From HGM04593 sp045644465 (GTDB lineage: Bacteria > Bacteroidota > Bacteroidia > Bacteroidales > Bacteroidaceae), in NCBI GenBank assembly GCA_045644465.1, contig JAZRGV010000034.1:1-25363 (forward strand): a DNA stretch of 25,363 bases, in the 5' to 3' direction. The notes beneath the pieces were generated by a model that made no database searches, had not been told where the DNA came from, and was given only the letters and a program-made list of their open reading frames with translations. Below are positions 7,776 through 15,395 of the stretch, piece by piece; position 1 is the stretch's first letter; each line of letters starts with the position of its first letter. A program made the position numbers and the translations under genes.

Positions 7776-7807
7776 CAAATTTAAAGTTATTTTCTTAAAC
7801 GAACAAA
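7776..7807 (-). promoter_or_regulatory. fbp promoter, exact Bacteroidales consensus
   Basis: On the minus strand TTTG (7804-7807) is followed after 20 nt by TAAATTTG (7776-7783), an exact TTTG-N20-TAnnTTTG match. The start site would be near 7769. It separates fbp-purE-ispG from the upstream kinase-rpoN unit, although read-through from rpoN is possible because no terminator was seen. Confidence 0.75.
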
Positions 7808-7833
7808 GATTACAGACCATTTAAAACAGCTTT

Positions 7834-9264
7834 TCATAATTTCCTTAACCTCGCAACCGGAATATGCAGTTGCTCGCGATATTTCGCAACGGTGCGACGT
7901 GCCACGTTGTACCCGCGTTCGGCAAGTTTCTCCTGCAACACCTGGTCGGTCAAAGGCGAGGTTTTATCTTCACTGTCAACAAGTTCCTTTATGACAGCAA
8001 ACAATTCATACACAGACTGTTCAGTACCATCGTCTTTAACAACACCATCGCTGAAGAAATATTTCAGTGAAGAGACATTCCAAGGAGTCTGCACATACTT
8101 GCTGTTGCTGACACGCGATATTGTAGAAATATCGTAACCTGTCATCTTAGCTATATCTTCGAGAATCATTGGCTTAAGATAAGCCTCATCTCCACCGTTG
8201 ACAAAGAATGCCTTTTGCTTTGCCACTATTGCACGCATGGTGGCAAGCATGGTGTTCTCGCGCTGTTGCACTGCACTTATAAAGCCCTTTGCCGCATCAA
8301 TTTTCTGTTTCAGGAACATTGCTGCAGCCTTCTGCTCCTGGTTTCCACCGGCAAGCTGTTCATCGAGCATCTGCACATACTCTTCGCACACCCTCAGTTC
8401 AGGCACATGTACATTGTTCAACGACACATATACATTATCGTCAACCACATCAAGCACAAAGTCGGGAATTATCTGCTGACGGCTGAAACCAACATTCTCA
8501 CTCAACGACGCGCCAGGGCGTGGGTTAAGACGCACAATATCGGCAATAGCAGCACGGCAAGCCTCTTTATCTACACCAAGTTTGTCGGCAAGCTGTTCCC
8601 AACGCTTTGCCGCAAAATCATCATAGAAATCCTGCACAATGCGTTTCTGCAATGAAACATCCTTGTTATCCTCTACGCGCTCAAGCTGCAAGATCAAACA
8701 CTCCTGAAGGTTGCGGGCTGCGATGCCTGCAGGTTCAAAACCCTGAATACGTTCAAGAATATCGAGTATCTGCTCCTTATCGGTCATCACATTGCCATAG
8801 ATGAGCAGTTCGTCTTCTATCTCTGAAATATCTTTACGCAAAAAGCCGTCCTCGTCGAGCGAGCCAATGATGTATTCGCCCACACTCTTCTCCTCCGGGG
8901 TAAGCTGAAGCTCGCCAAGCTGTTCAAGCAGGGTATCGCCAAATGAGACAGAGTCGCCCACTGCATAATCGGCATTGCGACTATAGCCGGCAAAGATAGG
9001 TATCTCACCATTTCCGCTGTAATCGTCGTCGCCATCGTTTGCAATGTCCGACATTGCGTCAGCCGACGCACTATCCTCATGCGACACATCTTCGTTCTCC
9101 ACAACCTCGAGAGCAGGATTATCCATAACCTCACTACGCACCCTGTCCTCTATCTCCATCGTTGTGAGCTCGAGGAGCTGAACAGTGAGCAGCTGCTGTG
9201 GCGACAGCGTCTGCGTCAAGGTCTGTTCGTGTTTCTGCGTTTGCGTAAAGGTGTTTCCTGCCAT
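7834..9264 (-). CDS. rpoN: RNA polymerase sigma-54 factor
   Basis: Alternative sigma factor that directs RNA polymerase to -24/-12 promoters and needs an AAA+ activator to open DNA. The 476 residues match the family. The N-terminal activator-interacting region is rich in Q and L (QTQKHEQTLTQTLSPQQLLT), followed by an acidic segment (about 50-85). The core-binding and helix-turn-helix regions follow (LNPRPG; PMILEDIAKMTGYDISTISR). The RpoN box ARRTVAKYRE is at 455-464, ten residues from the true C-terminal end of the motif region. It starts 9 bp after the nucleoside kinase stop, so the two are almost certainly co-transcribed. No bacterial enhancer-binding activator is encoded in the window. 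Confidence 0.97.
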   Translation of the reverse strand: MAGNTFTQTQKHEQTLTQTLSPQQLLTVQLLELTTMEIEDRVRSEVMDNPALEVVENEDVSHEDSASADAMSDIANDGDDDYSGNGEIPIFAGYSRNADYAVGDSVSFGDTLLEQLGELQLTPEEKSVGEYIIGSLDEDGFLRKDISEIEDELLIYGNVMTDKEQILDILERIQGFEPAGIAARNLQECLILQLERVEDNKDVSLQKRIVQDFYDDFAAKRWEQLADKLGVDKEACRAAIADIVRLNPRPGASLSENVGFSRQQIIPDFVLDVVDDNVYVSLNNVHVPELRVCEEYVQMLDEQLAGGNQEQKAAAMFLKQKIDAAKGFISAVQQRENTMLATMRAIVAKQKAFFVNGGDEAYLKPMILEDIAKMTGYDISTISRVSNSKYVQTPWNVSSLKYFFSDGVVKDDGTEQSVYELFAVIKELVDSEDKTSPLTDQVLQEKLAERGYNVARRTVAKYREQLHIPVARLRKL

Positions 9265-9273
9265 GTGATATAA

Positions 9274-10917
9274 TCAATATTTAAAACTGCTTCCGCCAAG
9301 GAATTCACGTACCACCGATGTTGGAGGCAGTTCATTGTCCTGCAAAGGTACTACATATTCCAATAAACGCAAAAGTCTTCTTGCCTCGGAATACTCTTTT
9401 ATATTCTGTGGCACGGCACGCAATATAGGCTCGGCGTGAGTCTTCAACACCGCAAGTTCATAGAAAAGAGATGAGTTGAACATGACATCGGCATTTTCCT
9501 GATAAGGAAATATCCACTCCTCTTCGCCTTCTCGCACACTGGGCCAACGCTGTATTGTCTCAACTGCCGAATAGCCACGGTACTTCGCATCGCGCAGCAT
9601 ACGGCGTAACAGTCGGTTGTCGGACGTTGATATGTAGTTATGATAATCGAGTTTTATTGATGTCAATGCCGATACATACACACGGAATTTCTCGCTATCG
9701 GGCACCTGTGAGGTTAGCAACGGGTTGAGTGCATGAGTACCCTCGATAACCAACACCATCTGCGGAGTGAGTTTGAGTTTATTTCCTCGGTATTCGCGCT
9801 CGCCTGTTACGAAATTATAGTATGGCAAATCCACCTCTTCGCCGGCAAGTATTCTTGTCAGAGATTCATTGAAATAGGGCAAATCAATGGAATACAACGA
9901 CTCGAAATCATAATCACCATCGGGCTTGCGCGGTGTGTGCGTGCGGTTCACAAAATAGTCGTCGAGCGAGATAGCATAGGGACGCAGGCCACAAGCAAGC
10001 AACTGCACGCTCAGGCGTTTGCTGAATGTTGTTTTTCCCGATGATGAAGGACCGGCGATGAGCACCACCCTTGCACCGCGCGCCTGTATTTCATCGGCAA
10101 TCTTCGACAAGCGACGTTCTTGAAGCACCTCGGACACATTGACCAGATCAACGCCATAGCCCGAACGCACTCCCATATTGAACTCTCCTATTGTTTCAAC
10201 ACCCATGTGCTGATGCCATGCCAGACGCTCCTCAAAGAGGTCCTGCAACTTATCCTGTGGCACTTTGTCCTCGAGTTCGCACGGACGCTCCTTGTTGGGG
10301 ACACGCAGCAACACGCCATCGGCAAATTTCTCAATCTCAAAAAGATTGATATATCCGGTACTTGGAACAAGTCCATTATAATAGCTGTCGATGTAACCGT
10401 CCAGTTCATAATAGCTTGTATATAGATGGTCATAGGTCTTGAGCAGTTTAACCTTATCCATACGCCCCACCTTGCTGAACAGTTCGATAGCCTCGGAGGT
10501 GTGGCACTCCACACGCTTAAACGGGATATCACTCTTTATAATGAGGTGCATTTTATCGCGCACCATAGCCACCTGTTCCTCGCTTATGGGTTTATCCATT
10601 CGGCAGTAATATCCTTTTGATATAGCATTCTCGAAACGCACGATCTCGCCGGGGAACACTTCGTTCATTGCCTTCATAAAGATAAAAGTCAATGAGCGCA
10701 CATACATACGCATACCATCGTCGGTGGTGATATCGATAAACTCGACATCCTTATGACGGAACAGTCGCAATGCAAGGCTTTGGGTTTGATTGTTTACCCT
10801 GGCAGCGATGGGCCCATATGGCATCTCTATTCCAAGACCATTATAAATCTCCAACAAAGAAGAACCTATTGGAAAGTCCTTTGTGACGCCATTGTTCAAG
10901 CAATAAATGTGTATCAT
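9274..10917 (-). CDS. Nucleoside (uridine-like) kinase with threonyl-tRNA-synthetase-like N-terminal domains
   Basis: Predicted cytoplasmic nucleoside kinase of 547 residues. Residues 1-60 resemble a TGS domain (FPIGSSLLEIYNGLG). Residues about 60-200 resemble the second additional domain of threonyl-tRNA synthetase, with an HxxxH-like context (KGYYCRMD; ISEEQVAMV). Residues about 280-500 are a phosphoribulokinase/uridine kinase domain with Walker A GPSSSGKTT (289-297) and a substrate segment SLDDYFVNR. This fusion is known in Bacteroidota, Firmicutes and Thermotoga, where it is annotated as uridine kinase or nucleoside kinase. The substrate of this copy cannot be told from sequence. The ATG at 10915-10917 starts directly with the TGS strand. 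The gene precedes rpoN by 9 bp. Confidence 0.9.
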   Translation of the reverse strand: MIHIYCLNNGVTKDFPIGSSLLEIYNGLGIEMPYGPIAARVNNQTQSLALRLFRHKDVEFIDITTDDGMRMYVRSLTFIFMKAMNEVFPGEIVRFENAISKGYYCRMDKPISEEQVAMVRDKMHLIIKSDIPFKRVECHTSEAIELFSKVGRMDKVKLLKTYDHLYTSYYELDGYIDSYYNGLVPSTGYINLFEIEKFADGVLLRVPNKERPCELEDKVPQDKLQDLFEERLAWHQHMGVETIGEFNMGVRSGYGVDLVNVSEVLQERRLSKIADEIQARGARVVLIAGPSSSGKTTFSKRLSVQLLACGLRPYAISLDDYFVNRTHTPRKPDGDYDFESLYSIDLPYFNESLTRILAGEEVDLPYYNFVTGEREYRGNKLKLTPQMVLVIEGTHALNPLLTSQVPDSEKFRVYVSALTSIKLDYHNYISTSDNRLLRRMLRDAKYRGYSAVETIQRWPSVREGEEEWIFPYQENADVMFNSSLFYELAVLKTHAEPILRAVPQNIKEYSEARRLLRLLEYVVPLQDNELPPTSVVREFLGGSSFKY

Positions 10918-10961
10918 AACGCTATAATTTTATAAAAACACAAACGGAACAGATTCCTATG

Positions 10962-10992
10962 CGAAGATAAAAACAAATTACAGCAAATCAAC
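10962..10992 (-). promoter_or_regulatory. Probable promoter of kinase-rpoN
   Basis: The minus strand has GTTG (10989-10992), a 19-nt spacer and TATCTTCG (10962-10969). This is close to TTTG-N19-TAnnTTTG with one mismatch in each box. It faces away from the ATPase gene promoter that begins 38 bp away. Confidence 0.5.
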
Positions 10993-11029
10993 AATTTTTA
11001 CGTTTTTTAAATTAATTCATCCAAACATA

Positions 11030-11061
11030 CTTGATAATAGCACTACATTGTATTACATTTG
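11030..11061 (+). promoter_or_regulatory. Promoter of the ATPase-DUF4435 pair
   Basis: CTTG (11030-11033), 20 nt, then TACATTTG (11054-11061) matches the Bacteroidales pattern with one mismatch in the -33 box. The start site would be near 11068. A TTG at 11031 therefore cannot be the translation start, and the ATG at 11079 would have a leader of only about 10 nt. Confidence 0.6.
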
Positions 11062-11078
11062 TAGCAAATGTACCGCTT

Positions 11079-11903
11079 ATGGAGAAGATGGCACAATACA
11101 TAAAAAGCATTGAGATTGATTCCTTGTGGAGTAACCGCAAGCATATCTATTGGGAGTTACGCCCCGACGTGAACATTTTAAGTGGCAGCAACGGTGTGGG
11201 AAAAAGTACCATTATAAACCGTTCGGCACGCCACCTTAAGGTTATACATAAAGGGCTTATCACTACAAACCCCGAAGACGGAGTGCATGTAAAGTTCTAC
11301 CCCGAAGATGCCACCGGCATACATTTCGACGTGATAAGCAGCATAGACCGCCCAATACTGAACAGCGAGATGCTCGATAAGATTCCCGGCGCAGACATAC
11401 GCACCGAGCTCGACTGGCAATTGTATAACCTCCAGCGTCGCTATCTCAACTATCAGGTTAACATTGGTAACCGCATCATATCACTGCTCACCTCGGGCAA
11501 CCCCGATGACCAGCGTCTTGCCACAGAACTGACAAAGCCCAAAACAGAGTTCCAGAACCTTGTTGACGAGTTGTTTGCACCAACAGCAAAGACTATTGCA
11601 CGCGACAGCAACGAGATATTCTTCAACCAATACGGCGAAACAATTTCTCCATATATGCTCTCTTCGGGCGAGAAACAGATGCTTGTAATATTACTCACCG
11701 CACTTGTTCAGGAGAACCGTCCGGGAGTGTTGCTAATGGACGAACCCGAAATATCGCTACACATAGAATGGCAACAACGTCTCATAAGCCTCGTGCGTAC
11801 ACTCAACCCAAACACACAGATAATATTGTGTACCCACTCACCGGCAATAGTAATGGATGGGTGGATGGATGCTGTAACAGAAATTGAGGATATAACAAAA
11901 TAA
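11079..11903 (+). CDS. Compact AAA/ABC-type ATPase paired with a DUF4435 protein
   Basis: A predicted soluble ATPase of 274 residues with the ABC/SMC/OLD-like arrangement. Walker A is GSNGVGKST (36-44), the signature loop LSSGEKQ (194-200), Walker B LLMDEPE (218-224), and the switch histidine is in CTHSP (251-255). There is no membrane segment, coiled-coil arm or Toprim domain, so it resembles the ATPase half of an OLD-type nuclease without its nuclease. The ATG at 11079 is chosen because the promoter lies just upstream; ATG 11088 is an alternative. The next gene, 109 nt later, supplies a Toprim-like DUF4435 protein, as in two-gene systems such as PARIS (AriA-AriB). AriA-type ATPases are, to my knowledge, considerably longer. 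Composition resembles the neighbours. Cellular role unknown. Confidence 0.8.
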   Translation: MEKMAQYIKSIEIDSLWSNRKHIYWELRPDVNILSGSNGVGKSTIINRSARHLKVIHKGLITTNPEDGVHVKFYPEDATGIHFDVISSIDRPILNSEMLDKIPGADIRTELDWQLYNLQRRYLNYQVNIGNRIISLLTSGNPDDQRLATELTKPKTEFQNLVDELFAPTAKTIARDSNEIFFNQYGETISPYMLSSGEKQMLVILLTALVQENRPGVLLMDEPEISLHIEWQQRLISLVRTLNPNTQIILCTHSPAIVMDGWMDAVTEIEDITK

Positions 11904-12012
11904 AAAGAGGAATACGACTACCGTATCCACCCCAAAGCAACATATTTGCGTAAACCACGTAAAAGCAGACCAACAAACAGGCCTAAAAAACAGGGGAAAA
12001 TAAAACCGAGAT

Positions 12013-13008
12013 ATGAAAAGGCTCACGGAATATCTCAATTCAAGTTTTATAGAGGCGGCAAATTCACTACGTCCCAAGAGAGCCGCGCAACGCATCATAG
12101 CATATGTAGAAAGCTATGATGACATATCATTTTGGCGTTCGGTGTTCAACGAGTACGAAAGCGACAAAATACATTTCGAGATAATGCTACCGGCACGCAC
12201 CAAGCTTACAAAAGGAAAGAAACAAGCAATGATGAATATGTTGGGGAAGGCATACGGTCGCAATATGATTGCGTGCGTTGACAGCGACTATGACTATCTG
12301 CTGCAAGGTGCTACAAGCACATCGCGACAGATGCTCGAGAACAACTATATTCTGCACACATACGCCTACTCCATAGAAAACTTTCGTTGCTATGCCGACA
12401 GCTTGAAACAGGTGTGCGTGCTATGTACACAGAACGATATGAACGTCATTGATTTCAAAGAGTTCTTCAAACTATATTCGCGTATATGCTACCCTTTGTT
12501 TGTATGGAACATTCTGCTATACCGCAAACACGACACCAGAACAATGAGCATGCTCAAGTTCTGTGAGATAGTAAGGCTTACATCGTTCACAGTGAGCAAC
12601 CCTGTATACTCCTTGCAGCAACTCAGTAGCCGCGTAAACCACAATATTCAACTTTTGGAAAAACAATTCCCCGAGATGACCGAGGAGTGTGAAAAGCTAA
12701 AACAGGAGTTGAAGCAGCTTGGCGTACTCCCCGACGAGACATATTTCTATATACAGGGACATCACATTATGAATGGTGTTGTATTGCGTATTTTACAACC
12801 TGTGTGCCGGCACCTGCGCGGCAAACGCGAAGAGGAGATTGAACGCTATGCATACCACCGACAACAGTATAACAACGAACTTGCATCGTACCGCCACAGC
12901 CAGTGCGATGTAGCAATGATGCTGAGCAAGAACACCGACTACAAAAATGCGACGCCATACCTTAGATTAAAGGAGGATATTGAGAAGTTATTGAAAACAA
13001 TAAAATAA
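12013..13008 (+). CDS. DUF4435 (Toprim-like) protein, partner of the upstream ATPase
   Basis: A 331-residue soluble protein. The N-terminal half shows Toprim-like features: a glutamate after the first strand in AYVESYDD (Glu33), and after the next hydrophobic strand MIACVDSDYD, giving Asp90, Asp92 and Asp94. YSIENF (119-124) follows, as expected in DUF4435. A helical region with many charged residues occupies about 140-240. A GHH-containing motif (249-251) lies in YFYIQGHHIMNG. DUF4435 is the domain of AriB, the nuclease effector of PARIS, so metal-dependent nuclease activity is a reasonable inference but is not shown. The ATG at 12013 follows an A-rich leader. The stop codon lies within the stem of the downstream hairpin. 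It is probably co-transcribed with the ATPase, as no consensus promoter is seen in the gap. Confidence 0.78.
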   Translation: MKRLTEYLNSSFIEAANSLRPKRAAQRIIAYVESYDDISFWRSVFNEYESDKIHFEIMLPARTKLTKGKKQAMMNMLGKAYGRNMIACVDSDYDYLLQGATSTSRQMLENNYILHTYAYSIENFRCYADSLKQVCVLCTQNDMNVIDFKEFFKLYSRICYPLFVWNILLYRKHDTRTMSMLKFCEIVRLTSFTVSNPVYSLQQLSSRVNHNIQLLEKQFPEMTEECEKLKQELKQLGVLPDETYFYIQGHHIMNGVVLRILQPVCRHLRGKREEEIERYAYHRQQYNNELASYRHSQCDVAMMLSKNTDYKNATPYLRLKEDIEKLLKTIK

Positions 13009-13039
13009 ATGAGATGAAGGCAACTTCATCTCATTTATT
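13004..13039. terminator. Bidirectional terminator between DUF4435 gene and lipoprotein gene
   Basis: A perfect 16-bp stem (13004-13019 with 13024-13039) is capped by GCAA, a GNRA-type tetraloop. Both flanks are A/T-rich, and it sits between two convergent genes ending at 13008 and 13056. The DUF4435 stop codon is inside the stem. Confidence 0.8.
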
Positions 13040-13055
13040 CTGATATAAAAACTAA

Positions 13056-13751
13056 TTATTTACATACAGGGCGAACCGGGCGGCCGTTACAACGGTCACC
13101 TGCATTATTGTTTGCTGATGGATAACCACTATAAAAATATAAGACTAAAGCATGACGGTCTATTTCACCACGCAAGTTGCATGACCAATAACTTCCTTCT
13201 CGACCTTCCATATAAGACCCTTCATCGCTACGATAACCAGCAGCAGGAAGGAATATGCTATTATCGTTGACACGGCTCTTCACGATATAGCCATAAACAT
13301 CGTTCAGGGTAGTCCACTCCCAATCACAGTTTTCAACAAGTTCTGCCTGTTCTTCATGGGTTGGCATACGCCAGTCACCACCCCATATTACGTGAGCTGC
13401 GTCATCTTCAGCCTCAAGAACATCCCTTCCGTCAGGAGTTCCATAACTACTACTCAGGCAGTATTTAAACATTGAACTTGGAGTATCTCCGCTATATTTA
13501 TAATTCTCCCAGTCATAGATTGCTTTTTCCTCGCTCTCGCCCCAAGCGAAATAACTGCCATATTCTTCGGGTACTGTTGCACCAATATTACAAGAAGCCC
13601 ATTTCAAGCCACTTGGCAAGCCAAGATCAACAGCCACGTAAGGAGATGGTGCAGGAGGATTATAGTTGTCTTCGTTTTCGTTTGAACAAGAAACAAGAAA
13701 CAAAGAAAGAGTCATTACAAACCCGAAAGAAAACAGAAAGACTTTTCTCAT
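13056..13751 (-). CDS. FISUMP-type (Fibrobacter major paralogous domain) lipoprotein
   Basis: A predicted outer-membrane or surface lipoprotein of 231 residues. The ATG at 13749-13751 is chosen because MRKVFLFSFGFVMTLSLFLV leads straight to the lipobox Cys22 (LVSC). The frame extends 29 codons upstream without conserved features. After the cysteine the acidic stretch SNENEDN resembles the Bacteroidota surface-export signal. The rest is a single domain with family-typical phrases: VDLGLPSGLKWASCNIGA (about 41-58), YFAWGE, WRMPTHEEQAELV, FLPAAGYR, GSYWSC and RPVRPVCK at the end. Such domains are abundant in Bacteroidales and Fibrobacter, with no established biochemical function. It lies 186 nt beyond trkH. 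A -7-like TACATTTA upstream has no clear -33 partner. Confidence 0.85.
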   Translation of the reverse strand: MRKVFLFSFGFVMTLSLFLVSCSNENEDNYNPPAPSPYVAVDLGLPSGLKWASCNIGATVPEEYGSYFAWGESEEKAIYDWENYKYSGDTPSSMFKYCLSSSYGTPDGRDVLEAEDDAAHVIWGGDWRMPTHEEQAELVENCDWEWTTLNDVYGYIVKSRVNDNSIFLPAAGYRSDEGSYMEGREGSYWSCNLRGEIDRHALVLYFYSGYPSANNNAGDRCNGRPVRPVCK

Positions 13752-13876
13752 AAGACTATAAGTTTTAAACGTTGTTTTTTGCATCCTTTTTAAAAAGGCA
13801 ATCATTTTTGTAAATGTATGCAAAAACAGTTCACGCAAGAAGAATTATCTGTGAAAAAAAATCTACATAGCATGTA

Positions 13877-13913
13877 TCTTAATTGTATTTTGCTATTTCT
13901 CAATCAATTAAGA
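13877..13913 (-). terminator. Weak AT-rich inverted repeat downstream of trkH
   Basis: TCTTAATTG (13877-13885) and CAATTAAGA (13905-13913) form a 9-bp repeat with a 19-nt loop, 25 nt after the trkH stop. It is AT-rich and lacks a clear T-tract, so it may be a weak terminator for the dxs-trkA-trkH operon or chance. Confidence 0.3.
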
Positions 13914-13937
13914 CTAATATTAAAAAGCTACCCGAAC

Positions 13938-15395
13938 TTATCTCTTCTTCCAGAAGACAGGTGTCAGCAACAAAAGAACAGCGAAGAATTCAAGACGGCC
14001 AACAAGCATTTGGAAGGCACTGAACCATTTAACAACGCAGGGAAGTGTTGCAAAAGAGTCCATCGGGCCATAGTGACCGAGTGCTGGTCCCACATTACCA
14101 ACAGAAGCAACAGAAAGGCCGAATGAGTCAAGAAAATCAAGCCCGAAACACATATTGACAACAAGGCCGACTATCAACATAAATATATATATGACAGTAT
14201 AGGCAAGTATCGCCGATTGCACCGACGTGGGGACTACCTTACCTGCCATACGCACAGGAATAACGGCATTGGGGTGTACAATACGCTTGAACTCGTTAAT
14301 CATAACCTTGAATAGGATTGATATGCGCACGCATTTCATTGCTCCTGATGTAGAACCCGAGCACGCGCCAAAAAACATAAGAGAACATAGCAAGAGCCAT
14401 AGAATTGGCAACCACGTTACGTAGTTGGCCGTAGCAAAACCTGTAGTTGTCTGCACCGAAACAACCTGGAACAACGCAGTACGGAACGACAATTCAACAT
14501 CGGATGTTGTTGTAAAATACAATCCTATTGTTAAAGCCAAGGTGAATACTGCCACAATGATTGTATATGTCTTTACCTCGGTATCGCGCAACAACTCCTT
14601 GAAGCGGAACTTGAAGATAAACAGATAGAGCAACGACATATTTATACCACTAAGGAACATGAACAACGTGGTAACATATTCTATCTGTGGAGAGTTAAAA
14701 GCGGCAATACTGGCTTGTTTTGTAGAGAAACCACCGGTTGCTATCGTTGACATGGCATGACAAACTGAATCGAACCATCCCATACCTGCAAAATGATACG
14801 AAACCGACGCAACGATTGTAAGCCCCACATATATTGTGAGAATCCATCGGGCAGTAACAGCTATTCGTGGGTGTAGTTTGGCGCGCATGGGGCCGACAGA
14901 CTCTGCAGCAAAAAGATGTATATCGCTCAAACCGAATATAGGGAATATGGCAACAGTAAAGAAGATAATACCCAAGCCACCAACCCAATGTGTCATCATG
15001 CGCCAAAAGAGAAGTGACTTTGGCAAGGCTTCTATATCCTGCAATATTGTAGCACCCGTTGTTGAGAAACCCGACATTGTTTCGTAGAACGCATCGGTAA
15101 AATTGGATATATATCCTGTGAGCATATATGGCAACGAACCGAACAACGAGAATATTATCCAGCAGAGCGTTACCACAATGTATCCGTCCTTGCGCGATAT
15201 GTTACGCTCGGTGCCGTTACAAAGATATGTAAACAACGAGCCCACGCCCACCATAGAAGCAATGGATATGATTAACGGACGCATCACCGGCTCATCATAA
15301 TACAAAGCCACCGGCACACAACCAAGCAAGAATATTGCTTCGACATAAAGCAACAGACCTACAATGCGGAATATAATTTTAGGATGAAACATCAC
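13938..15395 (-). CDS. trkH: Potassium uptake protein, TrkH membrane subunit
   Basis: Pore subunit of the Trk potassium uptake system in the inner membrane, 485 residues with about ten hydrophobic segments. The four pore-loop signatures of the SKT superfamily can be seen in order: STTGAT (111-116), TIATGGFS (217-224), TTTGF (316-320) and SVGNVGP (431-437). The glycine of each signature is retained, as required for K+ selectivity. The ATG overlaps the trkA stop by 4 bp (ATGA), so translation is probably coupled, and the regulatory subunit is made from the same message. The last residues (TPVFWKKR) match typical TrkH ends. Confidence 0.96.
   Translation of the reverse strand: MMFHPKIIFRIVGLLLYVEAIFLLGCVPVALYYDEPVMRPLIISIASMVGVGSLFTYLCNGTERNISRKDGYIVVTLCWIIFSLFGSLPYMLTGYISNFTDAFYETMSGFSTTGATILQDIEALPKSLLFWRMMTHWVGGLGIIFFTVAIFPIFGLSDIHLFAAESVGPMRAKLHPRIAVTARWILTIYVGLTIVASVSYHFAGMGWFDSVCHAMSTIATGGFSTKQASIAAFNSPQIEYVTTLFMFLSGINMSLLYLFIFKFRFKELLRDTEVKTYTIIVAVFTLALTIGLYFTTTSDVELSFRTALFQVVSVQTTTGFATANYVTWLPILWLLLCSLMFFGACSGSTSGAMKCVRISILFKVMINEFKRIVHPNAVIPVRMAGKVVPTSVQSAILAYTVIYIFMLIVGLVVNMCFGLDFLDSFGLSVASVGNVGPALGHYGPMDSFATLPCVVKWFSAFQMLVGRLEFFAVLLLLTPVFWKKR

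Noticed and set aside
11031..11078. TTG start adding 16 residues to the ATPase
   Set aside because: The TTG overlaps the predicted -33 box, and the -7 box follows it, so transcription would start downstream. The added residues also lack conserved character.
11079..13008. Calling the ATPase-DUF4435 pair a confirmed PARIS defence system
   Set aside because: The ATPase is much shorter than AriA, there is no surrounding defence island, and no search could be run. Only the general two-component resemblance is supported.
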